Positions 24,569 to 32,638 of a stretch of 43,146 nucleotides of DNA are shown in pieces (the stretch's first letter is position 1; each line of letters starts with the position of its first letter). The position numbers and the translations under genes are program-made. Below the pieces are notes generated by a model, which saw only the letters and a program-made list of their open reading frames with translations, made no database searches and was not told the origin of the DNA. This DNA is from CAZIVE01 sp964542435 (GTDB taxonomy: Bacteria; Bacteroidota; Bacteroidia; Bacteroidales; Tannerellaceae): the NCBI GenBank assembly GCA_964542435.1, contig CAZIVE010000010.1, positions 1-43,146 on the forward strand. The letters are read 5' to 3'.

Positions 24569-26923
24569 CTATTCCTGATTGTTATTGTCCGGATTCTCCT
24601 GTTGAGGCTGCTGATAATCACCACGATTATTGTCGTAATGACGTTCACCGCGGTCGTTGCGGTCGCCACGATTGTATGGACGATCGTTTCTTGGTCCACG
24701 ATCTCTGCGGTCTCCACGGTCATTGCGATCGCCGCGATTGTCGCGATGATCACCACGATCGTTTCTCGGTCCACGATCCTGACGCGGAGGACGTTCTTCA
24801 TATCCTTCCGGTTTCGGGATCAATGCACGGTGAGAAAGCTTGAACTTTCCTGTCTTAGGATCGATATCGACCAACTTAACCGTAATCGTATCGCCTTCAT
24901 GAAGGCCGGCTTCTTCAACGGTCTCGAGTCGTTTCCAATCGATTTCAGAGATATGAAGCAATCCGTCTTTGCCTGGCATAAACTCTACAAAAGCACCATA
25001 AGGCATAATAGACGAAATCTTTCCTTCGTAAACTTCTCCGACTTCCGGAACAGCTACGATCGTCTTGATGGCCTTGATGGCTGCATCCAAAACATCTTTA
25101 TTCGTACCAGAGATTTCAATCTTTCCAACGCCGTCAACCTCTTCGATCGAAACGACAGCACCTGTCTTCTCTTGAATTCCCTGAATAATCTTTCCACCCG
25201 GGCCAATGACAGCGCCAATGAATTCCTTCGCAATCGTCATGGTCTCAATACGTGGAGCATTCGGCTTCAATTCGGCACGAGCTTCCGGTTGAGCCTCGAG
25301 AATCTTGCCCAAAATATAAAGACGACCTTCGCGTGCCTGTGCCAATGCTTTCTCAAGGATATCATAAGACAAACCGTCAACCTTAATATCCATCTGAGTT
25401 GCTGTAATACCGTCTTTCGTTCCGGTAACCTTGAAGTCCATATCTCCTAAGTGATCTTCATCACCCAGAATGTCGGAAAGAATTGCATAGTTCTTACCAC
25501 TGTTCTCAGAAATAAGTCCCATTGCAATACCTGAAACCGGCTTCTTCATCGGAACACCAGCATCACGCAGTGCAAGTGTGCCAGCGCAAACTGTTGCCAT
25601 GGAAGACGAACCGTTTGATTCAAGGATATCGGAAATGACACGTACTACATAAGGATAATCAGCAGGGATCATGCGCTTCAAAGCACGATGTGCCAAGTTA
25701 CCATGACCGATCTCGCGACGTCCAACACCACGCTGAGCCTTAGCTTCACCTGTTGCAAACGGCGGGAAATTATAGTGCAGAAGGAAACGTTCCTTATTGT
25801 GAACCAAAACGTCATCAACCAGTTTCTCATCATCCTTCGTTCCAAGAGTGACTGTAGAAAGAGATTGTGTTTCACCACGCGTAAAGATAGCCGATCCATG
25901 CGGCCAAGGCAGACAATCTGTCTCAATCCAGATAGGACGAATCTCTGTAGTCTTACGACCGTCGAGACGTTTACCTTCATCCAGAATGGCACGACGCATA
26001 GCCTCTTTCTCTACCTCAGCATAATATTTTGTAATCATAGCGACCTTCTCGTCTGTCAGCTCTTCTTCCGTGAACTGAGCCTTATAGTCTTCTACGATCT
26101 TATCAAACGCTTCTGTACGTTCCTGCTTGCCTTGTCCCGATGTGGAGATTTCATAAGCACGAGCATAACATTTATCGTGAATGTCCTTGCGAAGATCTTC
26201 GTCATTCACTTCGTGGCAATATTCACGTTTTACCGTTTTTCCACAAGCCTCGGTCAGTTCGTTCTGAGCTTGGCACTGAGCCTTGATGAATTCGTGAGCG
26301 AATTTGATGGCATCGAGCATATCGGACTCCTGAACCTCATTCATCTCACCTTCAACCATCATGATATTGTCGAGCGTTGCACCAACCATGATGTCGATAT
26401 CAGCTTTCTCCAATTGTTCGAATGTAGGATTAATTACGAACTTGCCGTCAACGCGAGCGACACGTGCTTCTGAAATAGGTCCATTGAAAGGAATGTCAGA
26501 AACAGCGAGTGCTGCAGAAGCAGCCAATCCTGCTAAAGCATCAGGCATATCTTGGCCGTCAGCAGAAAAAAGAATAATATTGACAAAAACCTCAGCGTGG
26601 TAATTGTCTGGGAAAAGTGGACGCAAAGCACGGTCCACCAAACGTGCAGTGAGGATTTCATTGTCGGAGGCTTTTCCCTCTCTCTTCGTAAAGCCACCGG
26701 GAAAGCGTCCAAATGCGGAATACTTCTCCTTGTAATCAACTTGTAACGGCATAAAATCTGTTCCGGGAACTGCATCTTTTGCAGCACAAACAGTAGCCAG
26801 CAACACCGTGTTGTTCATCGTAACGGTAACTGCGCCGTCCGCCTGTTTCGCTACTTTCCCGGTCTCAATGGTGATCTGTCGTCCATCACCCAAATCAATC
26901 GTCTTTTTAATTGGATTAAGCAT
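24569..26923 (-). CDS. pnp: Polyribonucleotide nucleotidyltransferase with RGD/RND-rich tail
   Basis: This 784-residue PNPase has two RNase PH-like cores (first about 1-220; second about 310-545, with FTRGETQSLSTVTLGT and SDILESNGSSSMATVCAG), a KH domain with IGPGGK at 573-578, and an S1 domain (about 636-710, YEGKISSIMPYGAFVEF). It phosphorolytically degrades RNA from the 3' end in the cytoplasm. After the S1 domain the protein continues with ~70 residues of low-complexity sequence made of repeated RGDRNDRG/GPRNDR units and a Q/N-rich end. This resembles RGG-like disordered RNA-binding tails and is longer than in the well-studied enzymes. A -7 box (26960-26967) lies upstream and a terminator downstream. 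Confidence 0.97.
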   Translation of the reverse strand: MLNPIKKTIDLGDGRQITIETGKVAKQADGAVTVTMNNTVLLATVCAAKDAVPGTDFMPLQVDYKEKYSAFGRFPGGFTKREGKASDNEILTARLVDRALRPLFPDNYHAEVFVNIILFSADGQDMPDALAGLAASAALAVSDIPFNGPISEARVARVDGKFVINPTFEQLEKADIDIMVGATLDNIMMVEGEMNEVQESDMLDAIKFAHEFIKAQCQAQNELTEACGKTVKREYCHEVNDEDLRKDIHDKCYARAYEISTSGQGKQERTEAFDKIVEDYKAQFTEEELTDEKVAMITKYYAEVEKEAMRRAILDEGKRLDGRKTTEIRPIWIETDCLPWPHGSAIFTRGETQSLSTVTLGTKDDEKLVDDVLVHNKERFLLHYNFPPFATGEAKAQRGVGRREIGHGNLAHRALKRMIPADYPYVVRVISDILESNGSSSMATVCAGTLALRDAGVPMKKPVSGIAMGLISENSGKNYAILSDILGDEDHLGDMDFKVTGTKDGITATQMDIKVDGLSYDILEKALAQAREGRLYILGKILEAQPEARAELKPNAPRIETMTIAKEFIGAVIGPGGKIIQGIQEKTGAVVSIEEVDGVGKIEISGTNKDVLDAAIKAIKTIVAVPEVGEVYEGKISSIMPYGAFVEFMPGKDGLLHISEIDWKRLETVEEAGLHEGDTITVKLVDIDPKTGKFKLSHRALIPKPEGYEERPPRQDRGPRNDRGDHRDNRGDRNDRGDRRDRGPRNDRPYNRGDRNDRGERHYDNNRGDYQQPQQENPDNNNQE

Positions 26924-26959
26924 AATCTATTTTCTTTTTTTCTATCAAAAAAATTCGTG

Positions 26960-26967
26960 CAAAGTTA
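26960..26967 (-). promoter_or_regulatory. -7 box of pnp
   Basis: The minus strand reads TAACTTTG, a full TAnnTTTG match, 36 bp before the start at 26923. No clear -33 TTTG. Confidence 0.5.
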
Positions 26968-27082
26968 AAACTTTTTTTGTGCTAATCTATTTGTTCTTGG
27001 AAAATTATCTTCGTAATCAATAGATTTTCTTAAAATTATGCTAATAAAAAGCTTTAAATAGGTTTGCAATTGTAAAATTATG

Positions 27083-27090
27083 TATATTTG
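27083..27090 (+). promoter_or_regulatory. -7 box of the DUF4369 lipoprotein gene
   Basis: TATATTTG matches TAnnTTTG. The only TTTG upstream (27063-27066) is 16 bp away, shorter than usual. The leader to 27191 would be about 95 nt. Confidence 0.45.
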
Positions 27091-27190
27091 CAAACAAAAA
27101 AATGCGAAAATTTGAATCATTTGTAGATATTCCATGCAAGAAATCAGAATAGATTCAGTTATCTCATTAATTATAGATGAACAAGTTAAT

Positions 27191-28369
27191 ATGTCGAGAA
27201 TGAAAAGGATTACCGCACCATTGTTTGTTGCACTTCTTTCCGTGATGATGATCGTCACCTCCTCATGCGACAACCATAAGAAATTTACAATCAAAGGTAC
27301 TGTTGCAGATGCTTCGGGACAGACGCTTTATCTCGAGTATGTCGGCATTTCTTCTGTCGATACGCTCGACTCTGTAAAGCTGACAGGCTCTGGTAAATTC
27401 AAGTTCAAGCATGACCGTCCTGATTATCCGGATTTCTACCGCCTGCTTTTGAAGAATCAGTTTATCAATATCGCCATCGATTCTATCGAGACCATTACAG
27501 TCAATGCTGACGCCGGAACTTTTGCCACCTCTTATACGGTAGAAGGATCGGACAACTGCAAAGCCATCAAAGAGATCACATTGGCTCAACTCGACGCCAA
27601 CCAGGCGATCAACAAGCTCCGTAAGGAATACGATGCTCATCAGATTACAGACACGGCATATGCTGCAGCCGTACAGAATGCTGCAAATTCATACAAGAAT
27701 GTAGCCATCAAATATATTTATACGGCTCCGATGACTACAGCTGCCTATTTTGGTCTTTTCCAGCAGGTGAACGGTCTGCTGTTTTTCGATCTGTACGATA
27801 AGACCGATTCGAAAGCATATGGCGCTGTGGCAACAAGCTTCGACCATTTCTATCATGACAGCCCGCGAAGCAAGCAACTTTATAACCTTGCACTTCAATC
27901 CATCAAGGTCATCCGCGCACAGAGAGACAGAGCGATCGACCTACCTACGAATGTAAAGACACAGGAAATTGGATATGTTGATATAGCTCTCCCAGACATT
28001 AACGGCCGAGTAATCCGTTTGTCTCAGATCGTTCCGGGGAAGCTGACAATCGTGAACTTTACGGCTTATAGCGCAGAACGTTCGTCGTCTTTCAATATGT
28101 CGTTGGGCGATCTTTACACGAAATATGCTTCGTCAGGCCTTCAGATCTATCAGATTTCTTTGGACACCGACGTCAATCTCTGGAAGAACATTGCCAGCAA
28201 ATTACCATGGCTTTGCGTCCGGGATCCGGAATCGGCCTATTCGCAGATTGCAGCCCTTTACAATGTGCACGATTTGCCTGCACTTTTTGTAATCGACAAA
28301 CAAGGCAATCTGGTGAACAGATTTGATAATTTTACAGATCTGGAAAGAGCCATCAAGTCACATATTTAA
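27191..28369 (+). CDS. DUF4369/thioredoxin-fold lipoprotein lacking the CxxC motif
   Basis: From the ATG at 27191 (another in frame 9 bp later) the protein has 392 residues. It starts with a lipoprotein signal (MKRITAPLFVALLSV...VTSSC), so it is probably anchored in a membrane facing the periplasm. FTIKGTVADASGQTLYLEYVG begins a DUF4369 beta domain. The end (about 265-392) is an AhpC/TSA-thioredoxin fold: PDINGRVIRLSQIVPGKLTIVNFTAYSA, LYTKYASSGLQIYQIS, YNVHDLPALFVIDKQGNLV with the cis-proline. Where the redox motif WCxxC should stand, the sequence is TAYSAERSSSF without any cysteine. It therefore probably binds or scaffolds rather than exchanging disulfides. It is followed by the independent greA unit. 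Confidence 0.85.
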   Translation: MSRMKRITAPLFVALLSVMMIVTSSCDNHKKFTIKGTVADASGQTLYLEYVGISSVDTLDSVKLTGSGKFKFKHDRPDYPDFYRLLLKNQFINIAIDSIETITVNADAGTFATSYTVEGSDNCKAIKEITLAQLDANQAINKLRKEYDAHQITDTAYAAAVQNAANSYKNVAIKYIYTAPMTTAAYFGLFQQVNGLLFFDLYDKTDSKAYGAVATSFDHFYHDSPRSKQLYNLALQSIKVIRAQRDRAIDLPTNVKTQEIGYVDIALPDINGRVIRLSQIVPGKLTIVNFTAYSAERSSSFNMSLGDLYTKYASSGLQIYQISLDTDVNLWKNIASKLPWLCVRDPESAYSQIAALYNVHDLPALFVIDKQGNLVNRFDNFTDLERAIKSHI

Positions 28370-28421
28370 TCCCTATACAGGTAAAATAGAACGACTTATG
28401 TTGTAAAGCATTAAAGCTTGA

Positions 28422-28453
28422 TTTGATAAATGAGAAAATAAATGATAACTTTG
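28422..28453 (+). promoter_or_regulatory. Promoter of greA
   Basis: TTTG (28422-28425), exactly 20 bp, then TAACTTTG (28446-28453): a full Bacteroidetes promoter. Transcription would start near 28459. Confidence 0.78.
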
Positions 28454-28476
28454 CGCAAATCTTAGGATAATAGAGT

Positions 28477-28508
28477 TCCGGCCAACTGTTTGGTCGGGAT
28501 TCTTTTTT
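28477..28508 (+). terminator. Terminator-like hairpin in the greA leader (attenuator candidate)
   Basis: CCGGCCAA (28478-28485) pairs with TTGGTCGG (28490-28497, one G-T pair), short loop, then a T-rich run at 28500-28508. It lies about 20 nt downstream of the predicted transcription start and about 57 nt before the start codon, so it would stop part of the transcripts before greA. It could also end read-through from the lipoprotein gene. Confidence 0.75.
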
Positions 28509-28565
28509 ATTGTGAGATGAAACAAACGAAAATAACATTGAATATTTAATAAGGAGGATTTTAAC

Positions 28566-29036
28566 ATGGCATATAGTTATATGACCAAAGACGGTTATGA
28601 CAAGATCATGCAGGAGATCAACTATCTCGAATCTGTAAAGCGTCCAGAGATCTCTGCTGCTATTGCCGAAGCACGAGATAAAGGTGATTTGTCGGAAAAT
28701 GCAGAATATGATGCAGCCAAAGAGGCTCAAGGCATCATGGAAGCCAAACTTGCTCAGTTGAAAGCGATGATTTCAAACGCACGTCTGATTGACGAGACAC
28801 GCGTCCAGACGAAGGAAGTTCAGATTCTCAACAAAGTTAAAATCAGAAATGTAAAGAACAAAGCTGTGATGACCTATACGCTCGTTTCCGACTCAGAAGC
28901 CAATATCAAAGAGGGAAAGATTGCAGTCAGCACACCGATTGCTCAAGGCTTGATGGGAAAGAAAGTGGGCGATATCGTTGACATCAAAGTTCCGTCAGGT
29001 GTGATGAGATTTGAAATTATGGACATTTCCATTTAA
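28566..29036 (+). CDS. greA: Transcription elongation factor GreA
   Basis: This 156-residue protein has full GreA length. The N-terminal coiled coil carries ISAAIAEARDKGDLSENAEYDAAKE with the acidic tip residues (D and E of GDLSENAEY) that enter the RNA polymerase secondary channel and trigger transcript cleavage. The C-terminal FKBP-like domain has YTLVSDSEANIKEGKIAVSTPIAQGLMGKKVGD. The start is supported by a perfect AAGGAGG (28551-28557) 8 bp before the ATG, unusually strong for this genome. The leader contains a promoter and a terminator-like hairpin, hinting at regulation by premature termination. A HIT-family gene follows after 11 bp in the same unit. Confidence 0.97.
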   Translation: MAYSYMTKDGYDKIMQEINYLESVKRPEISAAIAEARDKGDLSENAEYDAAKEAQGIMEAKLAQLKAMISNARLIDETRVQTKEVQILNKVKIRNVKNKAVMTYTLVSDSEANIKEGKIAVSTPIAQGLMGKKVGDIVDIKVPSGVMRFEIMDISI

Positions 29037-29047
29037 AATATAACAGT

Positions 29048-29443
29048 ATGGCAACAATATTCAGTAGAATTATCGCCGGTGAAATTCCGTGCCATAAAAT
29101 TGCAGAAAACGAAGAGTTCTTCGCTTTCCTCGATATCAATCCCGTTTCCGTAGGCCACACATTGGTCGTACCCAAAAAGGAAGTAGATTACATCTTCGAT
29201 ATAGACGATCCGATGCTCGGCCGAATGATGGCTTTTGCAAAAAGAGTAGCCAAAGCTCAAGCTGCTGCCATTCCCTGCAAAAAAGTCGGAATTACAGTTT
29301 TAGGACTTGAAGTTCCTCATGCCCACATCCATCTAATCCCCATCAACAAGGAATCAGATATGTATTTCGATCGGGGCAAAATGAACCCATCGTCTGAAGA
29401 GTTGGAGAAAGTAGCGGAAAGCATTCGCAAAGAATTTAAATAA
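29048..29443 (+). CDS. HIT family nucleotide hydrolase/transferase
   Basis: This 131-residue protein is a Hint-type histidine-triad protein: IFSRIIAGEIPCHKIAENEEFFAFLDINPVSVGHTLVVPKKEV is the conserved N-terminal half and PHAHIHLIPI is the histidine triad with the catalytic middle histidine. Family members split AMP from lysyl or other phosphoramidates and AMP-linked compounds in the cytoplasm. It starts 11 bp after greA and is almost certainly cotranscribed with it, an arrangement commonly seen in Bacteroidetes. No separate terminator was found directly after its stop. Confidence 0.94.
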   Translation: MATIFSRIIAGEIPCHKIAENEEFFAFLDINPVSVGHTLVVPKKEVDYIFDIDDPMLGRMMAFAKRVAKAQAAAIPCKKVGITVLGLEVPHAHIHLIPINKESDMYFDRGKMNPSSEELEKVAESIRKEFK

Positions 29444-29477
29444 ATAGTTAAATCTACAAAGGTTTCGTTTTTTTGAG

Positions 29478-29485
29478 TATCTTTG
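29478..29485 (+). promoter_or_regulatory. -7 box of an orphan transcript
   Basis: TATCTTTG is a perfect -7 match, followed by GC. No TTTG lies at 19-21 bp upstream. There is no gene on this strand before the terminator at 29575-29612. Confidence 0.5.
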
Positions 29486-29490
29486 CGCGA

Positions 29491-29612
29491 TTGAGTATTG
29501 TAACCCGAAGGGGTTCAAGCTCAAATATACATTAATTCATTAGTGGTTTTTACTCATAAATTTGTTAACCTTAGAAGAAAGGCCTCTCTGCGAAGAGCGG
29601 CCTTTCTTTTTT
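29491..29612 (+). ncRNA. Candidate small RNA between a -7 box and a terminator
   Basis: The 122-nt stretch begins with a long hairpin: TTGAG (29491-29495) pairs with CTCAA (29520-29524), TTG with CAA, and AACCC (29502-29506) with GGGTT (29511-29515) around a GAAG loop. It ends in a strong terminator. No ATG occurs between the two hairpins, and no coding pattern is visible. I recognise no known RNA family. Expression is an inference from the -7 box and terminator. Confidence 0.4.
29575..29612. terminator. Bidirectional terminator
   Basis: A 10-bp outer stem (29575-29584 with 29599-29608) continues with an inner CTC/GAG pair after one mismatch. A run of six T follows on the plus strand; the minus strand is also T-rich. 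It ends the candidate small RNA or greA-HIT read-through and also the minus-strand FAD oxidoreductase gene. Confidence 0.9.
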
Positions 29613-29651
29613 ATGTACTATAATCCGCCGTGAAAGATAACGGCGATATTG

Positions 29652-31499
29652 CTATTCCAATGTGCCGCCTTCGTTGTACTGCTGATTGTTTGGCAATCCC
29701 TTTTTATCCACACCTTCTTGCATCAGTGATTTGAGCTCTGGAAGGTAGGATTGGTAAATGCCACGTGGCGAAGCATTATGCTTCTTGCAGAGCGACGCGG
29801 CCATTCCAACCACTTCACCCATCATGCCGGTTGTACGCATCACACGAACCGTACCCAATGCTACGTGCGTTACACTGATATCGCGGCCGGCCATAAAGAG
29901 ATTTTCGATGTTCCGGGAATAGAGACAACGATAGGGAACTGCATACGGATGAATCAAGATATGCTTCGTGACGGCCTTGAATTCATTGCCGGGGAAATGG
30001 GCGGTGTTGTCAGGATCGGGACGATGCAGATCGATGCTCCATGTGGTGATGAAAGAGGCGTCTTCGTGCATGACATTCTTTGTGATGTCATCCTCCTTCA
30101 GAATATAATCGCCCATCAACCGGCGCGATTCGCGTTTGCCAGCCACGTAAGCCACCCAACCGAGTTTGCGATCTTGGTACTGCGAACGATCCTTCATCTG
30201 ATTCTTAAGGAAACTCCAATTGGAATAGACCACAAGAAGTCCGTAATCGCGAATTTTCTCGAAGTCGTTGATCTGGTCACGGTTCATACCGGTTTCCCAA
30301 GTCCATTCGCCCATCATCACCTTCTCGCAGTTTTTGTCGTTAAAAGAAACGCCGTAATCGAACGCAGGAAAGCCGCAAGGTTTCTTATTATCTACAGAGT
30401 ACCACTGCACGGAAGCGCCCATCGTCATCTTGTCGGGCTTATCTGGCGCAATGCTTTCATCAAATTCAGACTTGCCTTCACGACCCATACGATAATCGGC
30501 TCCGGCAAGATAACCGATCGTTCCGTCACCGGTGCAATCAGCAAAGAGCTTAGCTTCGAAACAGAGTTCACGACCGGTTTCAATCTGCGTAGCTACAACT
30601 GCAACGATCTCATTCCCCACTTTCTTCACACTTGTCGCATGATAATTGAGAAAAAGCGTCACATTCTTCTCGGAGGCAATCCAATCCAGCTTCTTTTGGT
30701 CTTCGTAATTCTCTGCGGGCTGCGCATTGCCCTCTTTTGTTGGACCGAACTCCTTCTGAAGTCCGCCCAATTCAGGATAGGGCTGCTGTTCAATCCTCCC
30801 GCCAAGATGCACACGGATGTCAGAACTATTATTTCCACCGATAATCGGACGATCATTGATCAAGGCCACTTTGCATCCCAGTCTTGCGGCAGAAACAGCC
30901 GCACTCATTCCAGCGATGCCGGCTCCCACCACAACCAAGTCATACGTTCCAGCTTTAGACGCGTCAGCAGGCAGATTCAATGCCGAACGGCGGAAAGAGC
31001 CAAGCGATTTCATCTCAGAGGGCGGCACTTCATTTTTATCTGTGGTAAAGAAGATAGCATCACAACGACCGTCAAAGCCAGTCAGATCGTGCAAACGAAT
31101 CGTGTTCTTCACATTCTTGATAGAGACTTTTCCCGCCGGTTGCCACATCCATGCATTTCCAACCGTTCCCAACGGCGACAGAAGCTGTCTGTTTCCGACG
31201 AAAAGTGTAAATTTTCCCGGACCTTCGCCTTTCTTCCACTGGGAAGTCCAATTATACGTCCGGACAAATACATAATAATCACCTGTTTTGGGGAAAGTCA
31301 CACTGCTTATGGCATCGATCACCGGCGATCCCATTCCATGCGCCATAAGGTAAGGCGATCCCATCTGGTCCATGAACTGTTGATCGACGACCCAACCACC
31401 TTTCTGCTGAAAGCTCTCCGCTTCCACAAAAAGATGAGCCGCGGCGCAGCCCTGAATCATCAGCCAGGAAAGGAATAATGAGATAAGCAGTCTTTTCAT
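29652..31499 (-). CDS. Secreted FAD-dependent oxidoreductase with N-terminal carbohydrate-binding-like domain
   Basis: This 615-residue protein has a signal peptide (about 1-21). Residues 22-150 form a beta-sandwich with FVEAESF, YYVFVRTYNW and IRLHDLTGFDGRCDAIFF, similar to carbohydrate-binding modules seen at the front of such proteins. From about 186 an FAD_oxidored (PF12831-type) domain begins with DLVVVGAGIAGMSAAVSAARLG (GAGIAG at 192-197), continues with GGNNSSDIRVHLGG and FADCTGDGTIGYLAGADYRMG, and closes with FMAGRDISVTHVALGTVRV. Members are often found with glycoside-degrading genes and are thought to oxidise sugars or cut glycosides by redox steps. The substrate is unknown. It has a full promoter and a terminator, and stands alone. 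Confidence 0.88.
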   Translation of the reverse strand: MKRLLISLFLSWLMIQGCAAAHLFVEAESFQQKGGWVVDQQFMDQMGSPYLMAHGMGSPVIDAISSVTFPKTGDYYVFVRTYNWTSQWKKGEGPGKFTLFVGNRQLLSPLGTVGNAWMWQPAGKVSIKNVKNTIRLHDLTGFDGRCDAIFFTTDKNEVPPSEMKSLGSFRRSALNLPADASKAGTYDLVVVGAGIAGMSAAVSAARLGCKVALINDRPIIGGNNSSDIRVHLGGRIEQQPYPELGGLQKEFGPTKEGNAQPAENYEDQKKLDWIASEKNVTLFLNYHATSVKKVGNEIVAVVATQIETGRELCFEAKLFADCTGDGTIGYLAGADYRMGREGKSEFDESIAPDKPDKMTMGASVQWYSVDNKKPCGFPAFDYGVSFNDKNCEKVMMGEWTWETGMNRDQINDFEKIRDYGLLVVYSNWSFLKNQMKDRSQYQDRKLGWVAYVAGKRESRRLMGDYILKEDDITKNVMHEDASFITTWSIDLHRPDPDNTAHFPGNEFKAVTKHILIHPYAVPYRCLYSRNIENLFMAGRDISVTHVALGTVRVMRTTGMMGEVVGMAASLCKKHNASPRGIYQSYLPELKSLMQEGVDKKGLPNNQQYNEGGTLE

Positions 31500-31522
31500 A
31501 AGATAACATCTTGATTTGAATG

Positions 31523-31554
31523 CAAAGTTACAAAATTATAGGGCCGAAAGCAAA
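31523..31554 (-). promoter_or_regulatory. Promoter of the secreted FAD oxidoreductase
   Basis: On the minus strand TTTG (31551-31554), exactly 20 bp, then TAACTTTG (31523-31530): a full Bacteroidetes promoter. The -33 box shares bases with the T-tract of the korB terminator. Confidence 0.75.
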
Positions 31555-31588
31555 AGAGGGCTGCACTCTTTCAAGCACAGCCCTCTTT
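31553..31588 (-). terminator. Terminator of korAB
   Basis: A perfect 11-bp stem (31553-31563 with 31578-31588) with a 14-nt loop is followed on the minus strand by TTTTGCTTTC. It lies 25 bp past the stop codon at 31613. Confidence 0.85.
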
Positions 31589-31612
31589 CTATTTTCAATA
31601 GGATTTACATCC

Positions 31613-32635
31613 TTATTTGATCTCCCAAACATCACCCTGCATCAGCAGATCGTGAAGTTTACGTGTCGGATTCTTTGCCTGAACATCGGCAATCTGCTGG
31701 TGAACAGCTACGTCATAGCAAGGAGCCTCAACATCGCGGATAACACCTAATGCAACCGGCAGATCGTTCTGATAGCCCATCATAGAAAGCATCATCTGAA
31801 GCGTGTTGCTCTGTTCGTGAGCATCATGAACCAGGACGTCGTCCATAGTGTAACCATCTTCACCAATCGTCACTGACTTCAACTTCAGGCCATCAAGAAC
31901 GATACCTTTATTGTTGTCTGCACCGTAGATCATCTTTTCGCCGTGGCGAAGGAAGATTGTACGATCGGCGCGAACCTCCTTATCGGTGATTCCTTTATGG
32001 ATTCCGTTGTTGAAGATCATACAATTGACAAGGACCTCCGTTACAGATGTACCTTTATGACGAGCGGAAGCAGCGAGAATATCGGTTGTATTCTTCAGAT
32101 CACTGTCGATGGTACGAGCGAAGAACGTTCCTCTTGCACCCATAGCCAGTTCTGCGGGGATAAATGGATCCTCAACTGTTCCGTAAGGAGAGCTCTTCGA
32201 AACGAAACCACGATCAGACGTTGGAGAATACTGTCCTTTCGTCAAACCATAGATCTTGTTATTGAAGAGAACCACGTTGATGTCGATATTACGACGTACG
32301 GCATGGATAAAATGGTTACCACCAATTGCAAGGCAGTCGCCATCACCAGTAGCCAACCATACTGTAAGATCAGGACGAGCTGTCTTAACGCCTGTTGCGA
32401 TAGCAGCGCCACGACCGTGAATCGTATGGAATCCGTACGTATTCATATAATAGGTCAGACGAGATGAACATCCGATACCTGAAATAAGTGCAATATTATC
32501 AGGAGCAACACCGACCTCTGCCATAGCTTTGTGCAGGCAATTAAGTACAGCGTGGTCACCACAACCCGGGCACCAGCGTACATATTGGTCGCTCTTATAA
32601 TCTTTAGGCTGATATTTTAATTCTTCTGCATTCAT
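31613..32635 (-). CDS. korB: 2-oxoacid:ferredoxin oxidoreductase, beta subunit
   Basis: This 340-residue subunit carries thiamine diphosphate and an iron-sulfur cluster. CPGCGDH (22-28) gives cluster cysteines, ISGIGCSSR another one, and GDGDCLAIGGNHFIHAVRRNIDINVVLFNN is the ThDP/Mg motif (GDGD about 30 residues before NN). With the alpha subunit encoded 3 bp upstream it forms the KorAB complex, which oxidatively decarboxylates 2-oxoglutarate (or runs in reverse) with ferredoxin as partner, central to anaerobic carbon metabolism. A different 2-oxoacid cannot be fully excluded. Expressed from the promoter before korA. Confidence 0.95.
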   Translation of the reverse strand: MNAEELKYQPKDYKSDQYVRWCPGCGDHAVLNCLHKAMAEVGVAPDNIALISGIGCSSRLTYYMNTYGFHTIHGRGAAIATGVKTARPDLTVWLATGDGDCLAIGGNHFIHAVRRNIDINVVLFNNKIYGLTKGQYSPTSDRGFVSKSSPYGTVEDPFIPAELAMGARGTFFARTIDSDLKNTTDILAASARHKGTSVTEVLVNCMIFNNGIHKGITDKEVRADRTIFLRHGEKMIYGADNNKGIVLDGLKLKSVTIGEDGYTMDDVLVHDAHEQSNTLQMMLSMMGYQNDLPVALGVIRDVEAPCYDVAVHQQIADVQAKNPTRKLHDLLMQGDVWEIK

Positions 32636-32638
32636 CGT

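Noticed and set aside
24557..25450. Plus-strand ORF of 297 codons opposite the end of pnp
   Set aside because: It runs through the reverse complement of the RGD-rich tail and S1/KH domains. The hydrophobic start is a product of the repeat on the other strand.
29751..31478. Long plus-strand ORF (575 codons) opposite the FAD oxidoreductase gene
   Set aside because: The opposite strand encodes a complete family protein with clear motifs; the plus reading is low-complexity and matches no fold. It is a shadow of codon bias.
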